In this document: positions 53,675 through 62,263 of the stretch, piece by piece | Position numbering within the stretch: position 1 is the first letter of the stretch | Layout: every line of letters starts with the position of its first letter | Source: Sphingomonadaceae bacterium 3R27C6 | Lineage (GTDB): Bacteria > Pseudomonadota > Alphaproteobacteria > Sphingomonadales > Sphingomonadaceae | Assembly (NCBI GenBank): GCA_005503215.1 | Contig: SCNS01000002.1 | Span: 310,001 to 374,000 of the forward strand | DNA: 64,000 nucleotides | Direction of reading: 5' to 3' | Notes under the pieces: model-generated | Database searches by the model: none | What the model saw: the letters and a program-made list of their open reading frames with translations, nothing else | What the model was told of the DNA's origin: nothing | Made by a program: the position numbers and the translations under genes

Positions 53675-55992
53675 TCGGCCGCGCCGTCGTGCTTGCGCTC
53701 GCGCACGGGCTTGAGCATGCCGGGCGCGAAGAAGCCGATCGGATCGACGCTCATCGCGGCCTGCTTGATCTCGCCCTGGATCTTTTCATAATCCTTTTCC
53801 ATCGCCTCGGTCACCGACGCGCGGGTGTCCTTCAGCGCAGCCTCGAAATCCTCCATCATCACCGTGTCGCTGTCGAGCGACCGCTTGAGCGCGGCAAGCC
53901 CGGCACGCCGCGTCAGGTCCTCAAGGTCCGCGCCGGTGAAACGATCCGACCTTTCGGCGAGTGCGGCCAGATCGACATCCTTCGCCAGCGGCATCTTGCT
54001 CGTCTGAATTTCGAGAATGCGCCGGCGCCCCTCCTTGTCGGGCACCGCGACATAGATCAGTTCGTCGAGCCGCCCCGGACGCAGCAACGCGGGGTCGATC
54101 AGGTTCGGCCGGTTCGTGGCACCAATGACGACCACCGACTGCATCTCCTCGATCCCGTCCATCTCGGCGAGGATCGTGTTGACCACACGCTCAGTGACTT
54201 GCGGCTCGCCCGACGTCCCGCTGCCCCGCGCGGGCACCAGGCTGTCGAGTTCGTCGATGAAGATGATCGTCGGCGCCACCGCGCGCGCGCGGGCAAACAG
54301 GCGCGCGATCTGCTGCTCGCTCTCGCCATACCATTTGGAGAGCAGGTCCGACGACTTGATCGAAATGAAGTTCGCATCGGATTCACGCGCCGCCGCCTTC
54401 GCCAACAGGGTCTTGCCGGTTCCGGGCGGGCCATAGAGCAGGAAGCCCTTGGCCGGACGAATACCCAGGCGGCGGAACGCCTCGGGATTCTTCAGCGGCA
54501 GTTCGATCCCTTCGATCAGCTTGTCGCGCGCGGCGTCGAGCCCGCCGATGTCGCTCCAGCGCGTCTTCGGCGCCTGCACCATCACTTCGCGCATCGCCGA
54601 CGGCTGGACGCGTTTCAGCGCATTGTTGAAATCCTCGCGCGTCACGCGGAGTTCCGCGAGCACCTCGGGCGGGATCGTTCCTTCCTCAAGGTTGAGCTTA
54701 GGCATGATCCGCCGCACCGCCTCGATCGCGGCTTCGCGCGTCAGCGCGGCCATATCGGCGCCAACGAAGCCGAAGGTCGTGCGCGCGAGCTCCGCGAGAT
54801 CGACATTCTCGGCGAGCGGCATTCCGCGTGTATGGATGCCCAATATCTCGCGTCGCCCGCTCTCGTCGGGGACGCCGATCACGATTTCGCGGTCGAAACG
54901 GCCCGGACGCCGGAGCGCCTCGTCGATCGCGTCGGGACGATTGGTCGCCGCGATAACGACGAGGTTCGTCCGCGGCTCAAGCCCGTCCATCAGAGTCAAG
55001 AGCTGCGCGACGAGGCGCTTTTCGGCCTCGCCTTGAACCTGCCCGCGTTTCGGCGCGATCGAATCGATCTCGTCGATAAACAGGATCGACGGCGCGGCCT
55101 TTGCCGCTTGCTCGAAGATATCGCGCAGGCGCTTTTCGGACTCGCCATAGGCGCTGCCCATGATCTCGGGCCCGTTGATCAGGAAAAATTGCGCTTCGCT
55201 TTCGTTGGCAACCGCGCGCGCAAGCCGCGTCTTGCCGGTTCCCGGCGGGCCATGCAGCAGCACGCCGCGCGGCGGATCGACGCCGAGGCGGCGGAACAGT
55301 TCGGGATAGCGCAGCGGCAGCTCGACCATCTCGCGCAGCTGGTCGATCGTATCGCCCAGACCGCCAAGATCGTCGTAAGTGACGTCGGTGCGGCGCGCGT
55401 CCTGCGGCTCCTGATATTCGGGAAGCAGCTCGATTTCGGTATTCTCGTCGATGAACACGACGCCCTTGGGGCTCGCCGACACGACGAGCAGGCGCACTTC
55501 GGCGAGCGCATAGGCGGGCGCATTGAGCATCTGGCGGAGCTGCGGCGGCATGTCGCCCGACTCCAGCCGCTGCTGCCCGGCGGTCGCGACGGTATCGCCC
55601 GCGACGAGCGGACGGCCGAAAAAGCTGCGCTTCAGGGCATTGGCCGATCCCTGCAGGCGCAGATTTTCTTGCGCCGGGGCGAAAACCACGCGCGTTGCGG
55701 GGCGCGTTTCGACGCGGCTCAGCACGACCATATCGCCCGCACCCGCGCCGGCGTTGGCGCGCTGCAAGCCGTCGAGGCGGATGACTTCCAGCCCTTCATC
55801 CTCGGCATAGGGGAGTACGACGCGCGAGGCGGTCTCGCGTTTGCCGCTGATCTGGACGATATCGCCTTCGGTAACGCCAAGTTCGGCCATCGCGGAGCGC
55901 GGAATACGGGCGATTCCTCCCCCGCTTTCTTCGGCGCGTGCATTCGCCACCTGCAGTTTGACCTGTTTTTCTTTTACCGCTGCGTCGGCCAA
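53671..55992 (-). CDS. CDC48/VCP-like double AAA ATPase
   Basis: 773 residues. The N-terminal CDC48 double-psi barrel and CDC48_2 domains (about 10-190: RIPRSAMAELGVTEGDIVQI) precede two AAA modules. Walker A motifs are GPPGTGKT at 248-255 and again at 521-528; Walker B FIDEID at 305-310 and a second FIDELD. Arginine-finger regions LRRPGRFD and LLRPGRLD follow. This is the VAT/Cdc48 architecture, found in archaea, eukaryotes and a subset of bacteria including sphingomonads. It probably unfolds proteins for degradation or complex disassembly. It is divergent from the LysR gene. Confidence 0.92.
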   Translation of the reverse strand: MADAAVKEKQVKLQVANARAEESGGGIARIPRSAMAELGVTEGDIVQISGKRETASRVVLPYAEDEGLEVIRLDGLQRANAGAGAGDMVVLSRVETRPATRVVFAPAQENLRLQGSANALKRSFFGRPLVAGDTVATAGQQRLESGDMPPQLRQMLNAPAYALAEVRLLVVSASPKGVVFIDENTEIELLPEYQEPQDARRTDVTYDDLGGLGDTIDQLREMVELPLRYPELFRRLGVDPPRGVLLHGPPGTGKTRLARAVANESEAQFFLINGPEIMGSAYGESEKRLRDIFEQAAKAAPSILFIDEIDSIAPKRGQVQGEAEKRLVAQLLTLMDGLEPRTNLVVIAATNRPDAIDEALRRPGRFDREIVIGVPDESGRREILGIHTRGMPLAENVDLAELARTTFGFVGADMAALTREAAIEAVRRIMPKLNLEEGTIPPEVLAELRVTREDFNNALKRVQPSAMREVMVQAPKTRWSDIGGLDAARDKLIEGIELPLKNPEAFRRLGIRPAKGFLLYGPPGTGKTLLAKAAARESDANFISIKSSDLLSKWYGESEQQIARLFARARAVAPTIIFIDELDSLVPARGSGTSGEPQVTERVVNTILAEMDGIEEMQSVVVIGATNRPNLIDPALLRPGRLDELIYVAVPDKEGRRRILEIQTSKMPLAKDVDLAALAERSDRFTGADLEDLTRRAGLAALKRSLDSDTVMMEDFEAALKDTRASVTEAMEKDYEKIQGEIKQAAMSVDPIGFFAPGMLKPVRERKHDGAAD

Positions 55993-56099
55993 GGCGTGTC
56001 TCCCGCAAAATAGTCAGAATGCCGAAGATAGGATGGTCGTTCCCTATTTGCGACCCCCGGCACCACAGCCATTTATGACGCACTGCACAAAATTCTGGC

Positions 56100-57014
56100 A
56101 TGTCCGACAAGGTCATGTCATCATCGGCACCCGATATGCCACGCCTTCCCCCCATCAGCAGCATGGAGGCCTTTCTCGAGGTCGCCCGTCACGGCACGGT
56201 CAAGGCGGCCGCGATCGAACTCGGCCTGTCGATGCCCGCGCTGTCGCGCCGAATCCAGACACTCGAGCATACCGTCGGCCGCCCGCTGTTCAACCGCCAC
56301 CACCATGGGCTCAGCCTGACCGAAACGGGCCGCGCGCTGCACGAACAATTGTCGCCGATTCTCGACGAATTGCGTAACGTGATCGAACAGGTCGGCAGCC
56401 CCGACGCCTCGCTGCGCCTTCACCTCAACGTCCTGCCGCTCTTCGCGCAGCAGCGCCTGTTCCCCCGGCTTCCCGAGCTTCGGCGCCAGCACCCCGAACT
56501 GCATATCGACATCGACACCATGTCGCATGCCGAAGCCCGGCTGGGCGACGGCATCGATGCCGCGATCGCGCTCGCACGCTCGATCGACCCAGTGCTCTAT
56601 GCCGCGCGGCTCGACCAGGACAAGGTGTTCCCGATTGCCTCGCGGACGCTGACCGACGGCGATCGCGCGATCACCGTCCCCGAACAGATGCAGCGGATGA
56701 CCGTCCTGCTCCACCGCGAAATGCCGGAAACCTTCGCCGAGTGGAAAAAGGCGATCGGCATGCCTTATCTGGAGCCGGCAGGGATCGATTATTTCGATTC
56801 GGGGCCGCTGATGCTCGAAGCTGCTGCGCAGGGGATCGGCGTCGCGTTCATGCACGGCCATCATTTCGACGATGCGCACGACCCGCGCCTCGTCCGCCTC
56901 TTCGATTTCGACGTCGACAGCCCGTACAGCTATTGGTTCGTGTGCCGCCCCCGCGCGCTGCGCCAGCCGGCGGTCAAGCTGTTCCACGACTGGTTGCTCG
57001 CCGCGAAGATATAG
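56100..57014 (+). CDS. LysR-family transcriptional regulator
   Basis: 304 residues. The winged HTH lies at about 18-77: MEAFLEVARHGTVKAAAIEL, SMPALSRRIQTLEHTVGRPL, and FNRHHHGLSLTETGRAL. A substrate-binding domain follows (about 100-300), including DAAIALARSIDPVLYAARL and EAAAQGIGVAFMHGHHF. This pattern fits the GcvA-like branch. Two other in-frame ATGs lie five and 12 codons after the first. No obvious target is divergent except the CDC48-like gene, 107 bases away. Its co-inducer is unknown. Confidence 0.88.
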   Translation: MSDKVMSSSAPDMPRLPPISSMEAFLEVARHGTVKAAAIELGLSMPALSRRIQTLEHTVGRPLFNRHHHGLSLTETGRALHEQLSPILDELRNVIEQVGSPDASLRLHLNVLPLFAQQRLFPRLPELRRQHPELHIDIDTMSHAEARLGDGIDAAIALARSIDPVLYAARLDQDKVFPIASRTLTDGDRAITVPEQMQRMTVLLHREMPETFAEWKKAIGMPYLEPAGIDYFDSGPLMLEAAAQGIGVAFMHGHHFDDAHDPRLVRLFDFDVDSPYSYWFVCRPRALRQPAVKLFHDWLLAAKI

Positions 57015-57136
57015 CATCGTGAATGCCGTGCGGACAGGCACGACAGACCCGTCGACGACGGGAATTGCACTCGCCACACAAGTGCGCGACAAGGCTGCGA
57101 CCCTCTAAGCTTCATCAAGCTCGGGAAGGCTGCAAA

Positions 57137-58015
57137 ATGGATCTGGTGAATTTCGCACGTCGTTCGCGGTTCATCCGTTCGGTCTTTTCGCTCCCGTTAT
57201 ATGGCAGGAACAGGTGGATGGGATATCGGCAGGCGCCCGCCAAAGCCGTTCTCGATCGCATCGAGGGTCTCGTCGCATCGGATGTCCGGCTGAGAGTCGA
57301 AGAGTTTGACGGCGAATTCATACTGGGGCCGCGCTCGCATATCCTTCGGCGTCTTCTTTCCGAGGGCTTTTACGAACCCGAATTGGTGCAACTTTTCCTG
57401 TCCCATCTGACGCCCGATCGCGATGTTGTCGATGTTGGCGCGAACGTCGGCTTTTTTTCGGTTCTGGCGGCGAAGCGGCTGACGACGGGGCGCGTCCTTG
57501 CCGCAGAGCCCACAACGGCCGCATTTTCGCGCCTCTCGCAAAATGTCACGATCAACGATGTCGAGACGAAGGTGATATTGTACAACGGCCTGGTGTCGAA
57601 CGAGGCGAGTTTGGCGACGCTGGACATCGTTCCGGGCCGCGAAGAATATTCGTCCATGGGAGGAATCGTACACCCTTCGGTGGCTGGCCAGGCCGTGCAG
57701 ACCGAAACGGTTCAGGCCAGGCCCCTCGACAGCCTCGTTGCCGAGAATGGGCTGCGGCCTGCGGTGATAAAAGTGGACGTCGAAGGCGCGGAAGGCATGG
57801 TCTTCGAAGGCGCGCAACAGACTTTGCGCGATTATCGGCCTGTGGTCCTTTCCGAATTCAGCCGCCCGTTGCTCGCAAGGAACGGATCTTCGCCCGAAGC
57901 GATTATCGCGCTCTTCGATCGCTGCGGCTACGATGTCCACAATCCCTTCGATCGATCCGCGAACGCCGGCGCGATCGATTTCGACGAGATCATCGCGATT
58001 CCCCGTCCGGCCTGA
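57137..58015 (+). CDS. FkbM-family methyltransferase (orphan)
   Basis: 292 residues from the ATG opening MDLVNFARRSRFIRS, with GGAAGG ahead; the longer upstream frame has no start signal. The SAM motif DVVDVGANVGFFSVLAAKRL is at about 95-114, and VIKVDVEGAEGMVFEGAQ at about 213-230 gives the FkbM signature. It lies about 15 kb from the polysaccharide locus with no sugar genes nearby, between a LysR gene and tRNA-Thr. It may methylate a surface polysaccharide in trans. Confidence 0.87.
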   Translation: MDLVNFARRSRFIRSVFSLPLYGRNRWMGYRQAPAKAVLDRIEGLVASDVRLRVEEFDGEFILGPRSHILRRLLSEGFYEPELVQLFLSHLTPDRDVVDVGANVGFFSVLAAKRLTTGRVLAAEPTTAAFSRLSQNVTINDVETKVILYNGLVSNEASLATLDIVPGREEYSSMGGIVHPSVAGQAVQTETVQARPLDSLVAENGLRPAVIKVDVEGAEGMVFEGAQQTLRDYRPVVLSEFSRPLLARNGSSPEAIIALFDRCGYDVHNPFDRSANAGAIDFDEIIAIPRPA

Positions 58016-58204
58016 AAACTTTGATCCGATCGGCTGGCCGCCTGCTCCGCGGGTTCGGGATCCCCGATTCCGGAACGCGCGACAGGATTATCCGGTCTTC
58101 GCCGACTGCGGATATTCAGAAAGGTTTGCGCGGTAAAACGCGACGACCTTGCGCGGCGTTTTCCATGCGCCGGCTGCCCCGCGAATTCCGATTCTTCAGG
58201 AAAA

Positions 58205-58279
58205 TGGTGCTGCTGGACAGGATTGAACTGTCGACCTCGTCATTACCAATGACGCGCTCTACCACTGAGCTACAGCAGC
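58205..58279 (-). tRNA. tRNA-Thr(GGU)
   Basis: The minus strand folds as a tRNA: acceptor GCTGCTG/CAGCAGC, D-arm AGCTCAGTGGTAGAGC, anticodon arm GTCAT-TGGTAAT-GAC with anticodon GGT, T-arm GACAGTTCAATCCTGTC, discriminator A and encoded CCA. The anticodon reads Thr codons ACC/ACU. Confidence 0.95.
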
Positions 58280-58385
58280 AACCGGGATGCCGGCAAACGG
58301 ATGTTCGCTGGGCAGGCGCGGCCTATGGCGGGGCGCCCTGCGCCTGTCAAGGTGCGAGGGTTGACGATCGGACAATTTCGCGGGC

Positions 58386-58526
58386 ATGGCGCATGGCGTG
58401 AACAAGACGCCCTCCCCCGCCGATGTCGAACGCGAGCGCCGCCTCGCCGAGGCGCTGCGCGCCAATCTGCGCAAGCGCAAGGCGCAGGCGCGCGATAGCA
58501 AAGCCGAAACGCCGCCTAAAGACTGA
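58386..58526 (+). CDS. 46-residue basic protein
   Basis: 46 residues, MAHGVNKTPSPADVERER and then RRLAEALRANLRKRKAQAR, ending in TPPKD. The centre is a single amphipathic, strongly basic helix. Similar short proteins with the core RLAEALRxNLRRRKAQ recur in sphingomonads, where they are annotated as hypothetical; that is from memory. Its stop overlaps the 3' end of the convergent DUF1905 gene by 11 bases. No ribosome site is obvious, though GGGCATGGC precedes the ATG. Possible nucleic-acid binding is a guess from charge. Confidence 0.6.
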   Translation: MAHGVNKTPSPADVERERRLAEALRANLRKRKAQARDSKAETPPKD

Positions 58527-58830
58527 CGGTCACCGTCACGTCGTCGCCCTCGGCGATCCCCTCGGCCTTTCGCACCATCGCCTTGACCGGCAGAAGCCAG
58601 CCGCCGCTTTCCTTGTGCGGAAAGACCGACGTCTTCCACCGCGTGCCGCCGATAATCGCCTCGACACGCGCGGATCCGAATCCCTTTCGCCCGTCGAGCC
58701 ATTGGCCGGTCATCGCCGCCATGCGAATCCCATCGGCAGCCTCACCGGCGATTGTGACGAAAAACCACGCAGCGGGCGCGGTCGCCGATTGCCAGCGCCA
58801 GAGCGGCGTCGTGACGGTGAAATCCTCCAA
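58516..58830 (-). CDS. DUF1905 domain protein
   Basis: About 104 residues. The sequence follows the DUF1905 pattern: aromatic-rich LWRWQSATAPAAWFFVTI, then GIRMAAM, RVEAIIGGTRWKTSVFP and KESGGWLLPVKAMVRKAEG, ending in a beta strand. Function is unknown. No ATG precedes the domain; the best start is a TTG five bases after the cyclophilin stop codon, but it lacks a good ribosome site. The order cyclophilin-DUF1905 on the same strand suggests one transcript. Its 3' end overlaps the small basic protein gene on the plus strand. Confidence 0.7.
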   Translation of the reverse strand: MEDFTVTTPLWRWQSATAPAAWFFVTIAGEAADGIRMAAMTGQWLDGRKGFGSARVEAIIGGTRWKTSVFPHKESGGWLLPVKAMVRKAEGIAEGDDVTVTVSL

Positions 58831-58834
58831 GGAA

Positions 58835-59857
58835 TTACTTCGCGGCGGCCGGGCGTACCGGCACCGGGATATTGCAGATATCGGCGCCGCCCGCCGGAGT
58901 GATGAAGAAGGGATCGCGCCGGTTTGCGCGCGCATCAATATAGCGCGCAAAACTGTCGCTTTCGGTCGACAGATACTCGAATTTCGGTTGCCCGGTCGCC
59001 GGCAATTCGCTCGCGATGCGGATCGATGCAATGGGTGTGCGTTCGGCGTCGGTCTTATAGAAACCAAGCGCCTCCGTCCCGCGCGGCAAGCTCGAAAGAT
59101 GCTCGATCCCGCTGATGACGCGGCCGACGACGGCGATGTTGCGATCGAGATGGCGGGGGGCGTGGCCGATCACGGCATAGAGTTCGGCGCCGCTGCCGGT
59201 ATCGGGTGACATATTTCGTCCGACGCCGACCATCGCATAACAATGGAGCGGCCACCTCCTGTCGGGCACCCCGCGATCGTCGAGACCGATCGGCCAGCCC
59301 GATTCGAACGTCACCGTCGGGGCATAAGCATCGGCGTCCGGGTCGAAACCATCTCCGAATATGGCGATGTTCTCTTTCATCCTCGCCGCCCGTCGTGCCG
59401 CTTCGTCCTTTGACATGACTATGACCGTTTTTCCCTCCACGGTGGTTTCGGCGCTCGCCGGGTCGGCGACGACATAGCCACCCTCGGGAACCACCGCTAA
59501 ACCCGCGGGCAACGCCTTCTTTTCAGTCGCATCGCCCCATTGCGCGACATAATTGTCCTGCACGCGGTTGACGCTCGTTCCGTCCCACCAATGCGCGGCG
59601 GCGAGCTTGCGGATATTGCCGATCCACCCCTGACTGAACGGCGCGGGCATCAGCTGGATGACGACGCGGCGCGGCTTGCCCTTCGCGTCGGGCGCGAGAT
59701 CCATCACGAGCAGGTCCGACGGCGCAATGGCGACCCAGTCGCTCGCCGGCGCCGCAGCGGCAATCTCTCCCGGCGAGGGGATCGGTGCGGGCTCCGCGCC
59801 ATATGCGGGAAGAACGAGCGACGCGGCCAGGGCGGCCGACAGGAGCAGATGTTTCAT
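58835..59857 (-). CDS. Exported cyclophilin-type peptidyl-prolyl isomerase
   Basis: 340 residues from the ATG opening MKHLLLSAALAASLVLP, a signal peptide ending near AYGAE. The cyclophilin fold appears as RRVVIQLMPAPFSQGWIGNI (written within limits), WWDGTSVNRVQDNYVAQWGD and ELYAVIGHAPRHLDRNIAVVG, which match the usual VxxELxxxxAPxxxxNF, YDGxxFHRVxxxFMxQxGD and LDxxxxVFGxV blocks. A long insertion (about 115-190) and divergent core residues make it an unusual member, and catalytic activity is not assured. The longer frame crosses tRNA-Ser and is an artefact. Confidence 0.82.
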   Translation of the reverse strand: MKHLLLSAALAASLVLPAYGAEPAPIPSPGEIAAAAPASDWVAIAPSDLLVMDLAPDAKGKPRRVVIQLMPAPFSQGWIGNIRKLAAAHWWDGTSVNRVQDNYVAQWGDATEKKALPAGLAVVPEGGYVVADPASAETTVEGKTVIVMSKDEAARRAARMKENIAIFGDGFDPDADAYAPTVTFESGWPIGLDDRGVPDRRWPLHCYAMVGVGRNMSPDTGSGAELYAVIGHAPRHLDRNIAVVGRVISGIEHLSSLPRGTEALGFYKTDAERTPIASIRIASELPATGQPKFEYLSTESDSFARYIDARANRRDPFFITPAGGADICNIPVPVRPAAAK

Positions 59858-59931
59858 AGCCGATGTCTGCCATGCCCAATCGGCTTGCGAAAGCCCCGCC
59901 AAGCGATTAGGGCGCCCGTTCCAGAGCATGC

Positions 59932-60022
59932 GGAGCGGTGGCCGAGTGGTCGAAGGCGCTCGCCTGGAAAGTGAGTATACGTCAAAAGCGTATCGAGGGT
60001 TCGAATCCCTCCCGCTCCGCCA
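59932..60022 (+). tRNA. tRNA-Ser(GGA)
   Basis: 91 bases with acceptor GGAGCGG/CCGCTCC, anticodon arm CTCGC-CTGGAAA-GTGAG with anticodon GGA, a long variable arm (TATACGTCAAAAGCGTATC), T-arm GAGGGTTCGAATCCCTC, discriminator G and encoded CCA. The long variable arm confirms serine. Confidence 0.96.
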
Positions 60023-60214
60023 CCCCAACAAAATTCCGGTCAAATCGGCACGATCCTCGGTGCAGCCTCCGCTTTTCGCGTGGTCAACAGGGCCAGACAG
60101 TCATTGATCCATTTGTGGTTGAAAATATCAAAATCCGGGCGCGATATGTTAGCTTGGACGCTCGAAACACGATCCCACTAGCGATTTCGAACGCCACGCC
60201 GTAAAGGCGCCGCC

Positions 60215-60796
60215 ATGCGGATCGCGATCATCGACACCAGCACGACGCGCGCGGCGATCATCTCCGATGGTTTGCGCGAGGCGGGGCTCGACGATCTGGT
60301 GCTGATCGATCCGGCGGGCGCGCTGGTCGCGCAAATAGAAGCGGCGAAACCCGAAGTCATATTGGTCAATCTGGAAAATCCCAGCCGCGATCTGCTGGAG
60401 GATTTCTTTGCCATGTCGCGCGCGCTCGCCCGGCCGATCGCGATGTTTGTCGACCAGAGCGATACCGAGGCGACCGGCGCCGCGATCGACGCGGGCGTGT
60501 CGGCCTATGTTGTCGACGGCCTGTCGAAGCAGCGAATCAAACCCGTCATCGATCTCGCGGTGCGCCGTTTTCAGGCATTTTCACGGCTCCAGCGCGAACT
60601 CGACGAGGCCAAAAATGCGCTGGTCGAGCGCACGGTGATCGATCGTGCAAAAGCGATCCTGATGAAACGCCGCGCAATCGACGAGCCCGCCGCCTACGCG
60701 CTGCTGCGCGGGCAGGCGATGCGCACCAATCGCCGGATCGCCGAGATCGCCGAGGCGATCGTCACAAGCGACGCGCTCCTGGGAGATATGGAATGA
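60215..60796 (+). CDS. nasT: ANTAR-domain response regulator NasT
   Basis: 193 residues. The N-terminal receiver-like domain (1-120) has one acidic residue at the first strand (IAIIDTS) and Asn in place of the usual phospho-acceptor Asp at the third strand (VILVNLE), so phosphorylation is unlikely. The C-terminal ANTAR RNA-binding domain (about 128-185) carries ALVERTVIDRAKAILMKRR and EPAAYALLRGQAM. NasT prevents transcription termination in nitrate-gene leaders when released from NasS. The gene overlaps nasS by four bases (ATGA), and a matching leader lies before the transporter gene. Confidence 0.93.
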   Translation: MRIAIIDTSTTRAAIISDGLREAGLDDLVLIDPAGALVAQIEAAKPEVILVNLENPSRDLLEDFFAMSRALARPIAMFVDQSDTEATGAAIDAGVSAYVVDGLSKQRIKPVIDLAVRRFQAFSRLQRELDEAKNALVERTVIDRAKAILMKRRAIDEPAAYALLRGQAMRTNRRIAEIAEAIVTSDALLGDME

Positions 60797-62004
60797 GCGC
60801 CGAGACATTCCGGATCGGATTCCTGCCGCTGGTCGATGCCGCGCTGCCGATCCTCGCGCGCGAACTGGGCTTCGCGGCGCGCGAGGGCGTTAACATCGAA
60901 CTGGTCCGCGACATGACCTGGGCGACGGTGCGCGACCGCTTGCTCTATGGCCACACCGACGCGGCGCATATGATCGCGCCGCTCGCGATCGCCACCGCGC
61001 TCGGCCGCGACCGGCCGGCGGTGCCGATGGCGGTGCCCTTCGTGCTCGGTCTCAACGGCAATGCCGTGACCTTTTCGACCCGGCTCGCGAAAGATGTCGG
61101 GCTCGGCGATACGCTCGGCGACCCCGCGGCGATCGGCGTGGCGCTCGAACGCGTCGCCGCCGCGCGGAAGGCGGCGGGCGAACCGCTGCGCTTTGGCGTC
61201 GTCCACCGTTACTCCAGCCATAATTACATGCTGCGCTACTGGCTCGCCGGGGTGGGCATCCGTCCCGACGCCGACGTCGAGATCGTCGTCACCAGCCCGC
61301 CCTTCGCCGCCGACGCTCTCGCGGCGGGCGAAGTCGACGGCATCTGCGTCGGCGAGCCGTGGAACTCGATCGCGGTCGAGCGCGGCGTCGGCCATATCGC
61401 GCTCGCCACCGCGCAGATCTGGCGCCGCGGCGTCGAAAAGGTTCTCGCGATGCGCGAGGCCGTCATCGACGAGCGGCGCGATGCGGTCGAGGCGCTGCTG
61501 CGCGCGCTCCACGCCGCCGCCGCGCATTTCGTCGAACCCGGCACCGCCGAAGAAAGCGCCGACATATTGGCGCGGCCCGAATATCTCGGCGCCTCGCGCG
61601 ACGCGGTGCTGCGCGCGATCACCGACCGTATCCGCGTCGTCCCCGGCGGCGAACCGATCCACTATCCCGACTTCATGTTCCAGTATCGCGAAGCCGCGAA
61701 TTTCCCGTGGCGCAGCCAAGCCGCATGGCTTTATTCGCAGATGCTTCGATGGGACCGCGCTGGCTATTCGGCCGCCGATGCCGCGACCGCCGCGGCGGTG
61801 TTCCGCCCGGACGTTTATCGCGCCGCGCTGGCCGGGTCGGGCGCGCCCCTTCCCGGCGCCAGTTCAAAGCTCGAAGGCGGGATCGGCGAGCCTCTTGGCG
61901 CCGGGTCGACACAGGGCCGCCTTGTCCTCGGCAGCGACCGCTTTTTCGACGGACGCGCCTTCGATCCCGACGACATCCAAGGCTATCTGGCTGATTTTAG
62001 CTAG
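60793..62004 (+). CDS. nasS: Nitrate-sensing NasS protein (NrtA/CmpA-like)
   Basis: 403 residues of the NrtA/CmpA nitrate-binding family, beginning MSAETFRIGFLPLVDAALPI. There is no signal peptide or lipobox, which separates it from periplasmic NrtA and agrees with the cytoplasmic sensor NasS. Ligand-site segments include YGHTDAAHMIAPLAIA, HRYSSHNYMLRYWL, DGICVGEPWNSIAVE and EPIHYPDFMFQYR. In the absence of nitrate NasS holds NasT; nitrate binding frees it. The gene overlaps nasT by four bases. Confidence 0.93.
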   Translation: MSAETFRIGFLPLVDAALPILARELGFAAREGVNIELVRDMTWATVRDRLLYGHTDAAHMIAPLAIATALGRDRPAVPMAVPFVLGLNGNAVTFSTRLAKDVGLGDTLGDPAAIGVALERVAAARKAAGEPLRFGVVHRYSSHNYMLRYWLAGVGIRPDADVEIVVTSPPFAADALAAGEVDGICVGEPWNSIAVERGVGHIALATAQIWRRGVEKVLAMREAVIDERRDAVEALLRALHAAAAHFVEPGTAEESADILARPEYLGASRDAVLRAITDRIRVVPGGEPIHYPDFMFQYREAANFPWRSQAAWLYSQMLRWDRAGYSAADAATAAAVFRPDVYRAALAGSGAPLPGASSKLEGGIGEPLGAGSTQGRLVLGSDRFFDGRAFDPDDIQGYLADFS

Positions 62005-62121
62005 GTTTATTCCTGCATTCGAATTTATGCTGCACCTGCGAAATAGCGGGTTGCGTGCTATCTGCGAATCAGGCAGTTTAAACGCACTCGGCGACGCTGC
62101 CGGGGCGAGATAAAGCGGCTA

Positions 62122-62195
62122 CGGCTCCAACGACGGGGCCGGTCCGCGCGGCAGGCGGGGAGCCTTTTCCCCGCACTCCAACAGGCAATGAAGCC
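62122..62195 (+). promoter_or_regulatory. ANTAR-type (NasT) RNA target in the leader of the nitrate transporter gene
   Basis: Two hairpins with six-base loops having A at position one and G at position four, the ANTAR recognition rule: CGGCTCC-AACGAC-GGGGCCG (62122-62141) and a short GGC-AATGAA-GCC (62184-62195). The second uses bases that also form the 5' arm of the terminator behind it, so the two structures exclude each other. A GC hairpin with a GCCTTT loop (62155-62174) lies between them and does not fit the loop rule. Confidence 0.75.
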
Positions 62196-62236
62196 GTCAG
62201 GATGCGCCCGCGGGCCGCCGTCCTGGCGGCTTTTTT
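62191..62236 (+). terminator. Intrinsic terminator in the nitrate-gene leader
   Basis: AAGCCGTCAGGA (62191-62202) pairs with TCCTGGCGGCTT (62221-62232) over twelve bases with one G-U pair, followed by a T6 run. It lies only 28 bases before the transporter ATG, so it must act by conditional termination, most likely relieved by NasT. Confidence 0.85.
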
Positions 62237-62263
62237 ATTGCCCGTCGCACAAGGGGACGGACG

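Noticed and set aside
59858..60043. N-terminal extension of the cyclophilin-like gene through tRNA-Ser
   Set aside because: The extension is the antisense translation of the tRNA; a clean signal peptide starts at 59857.
62155..62174. GCGGGGA/TCCCCGC hairpin as the second ANTAR stem-loop
   Set aside because: Its loop GCCTTT lacks A at position one and G at position four, so it does not follow the ANTAR rule.
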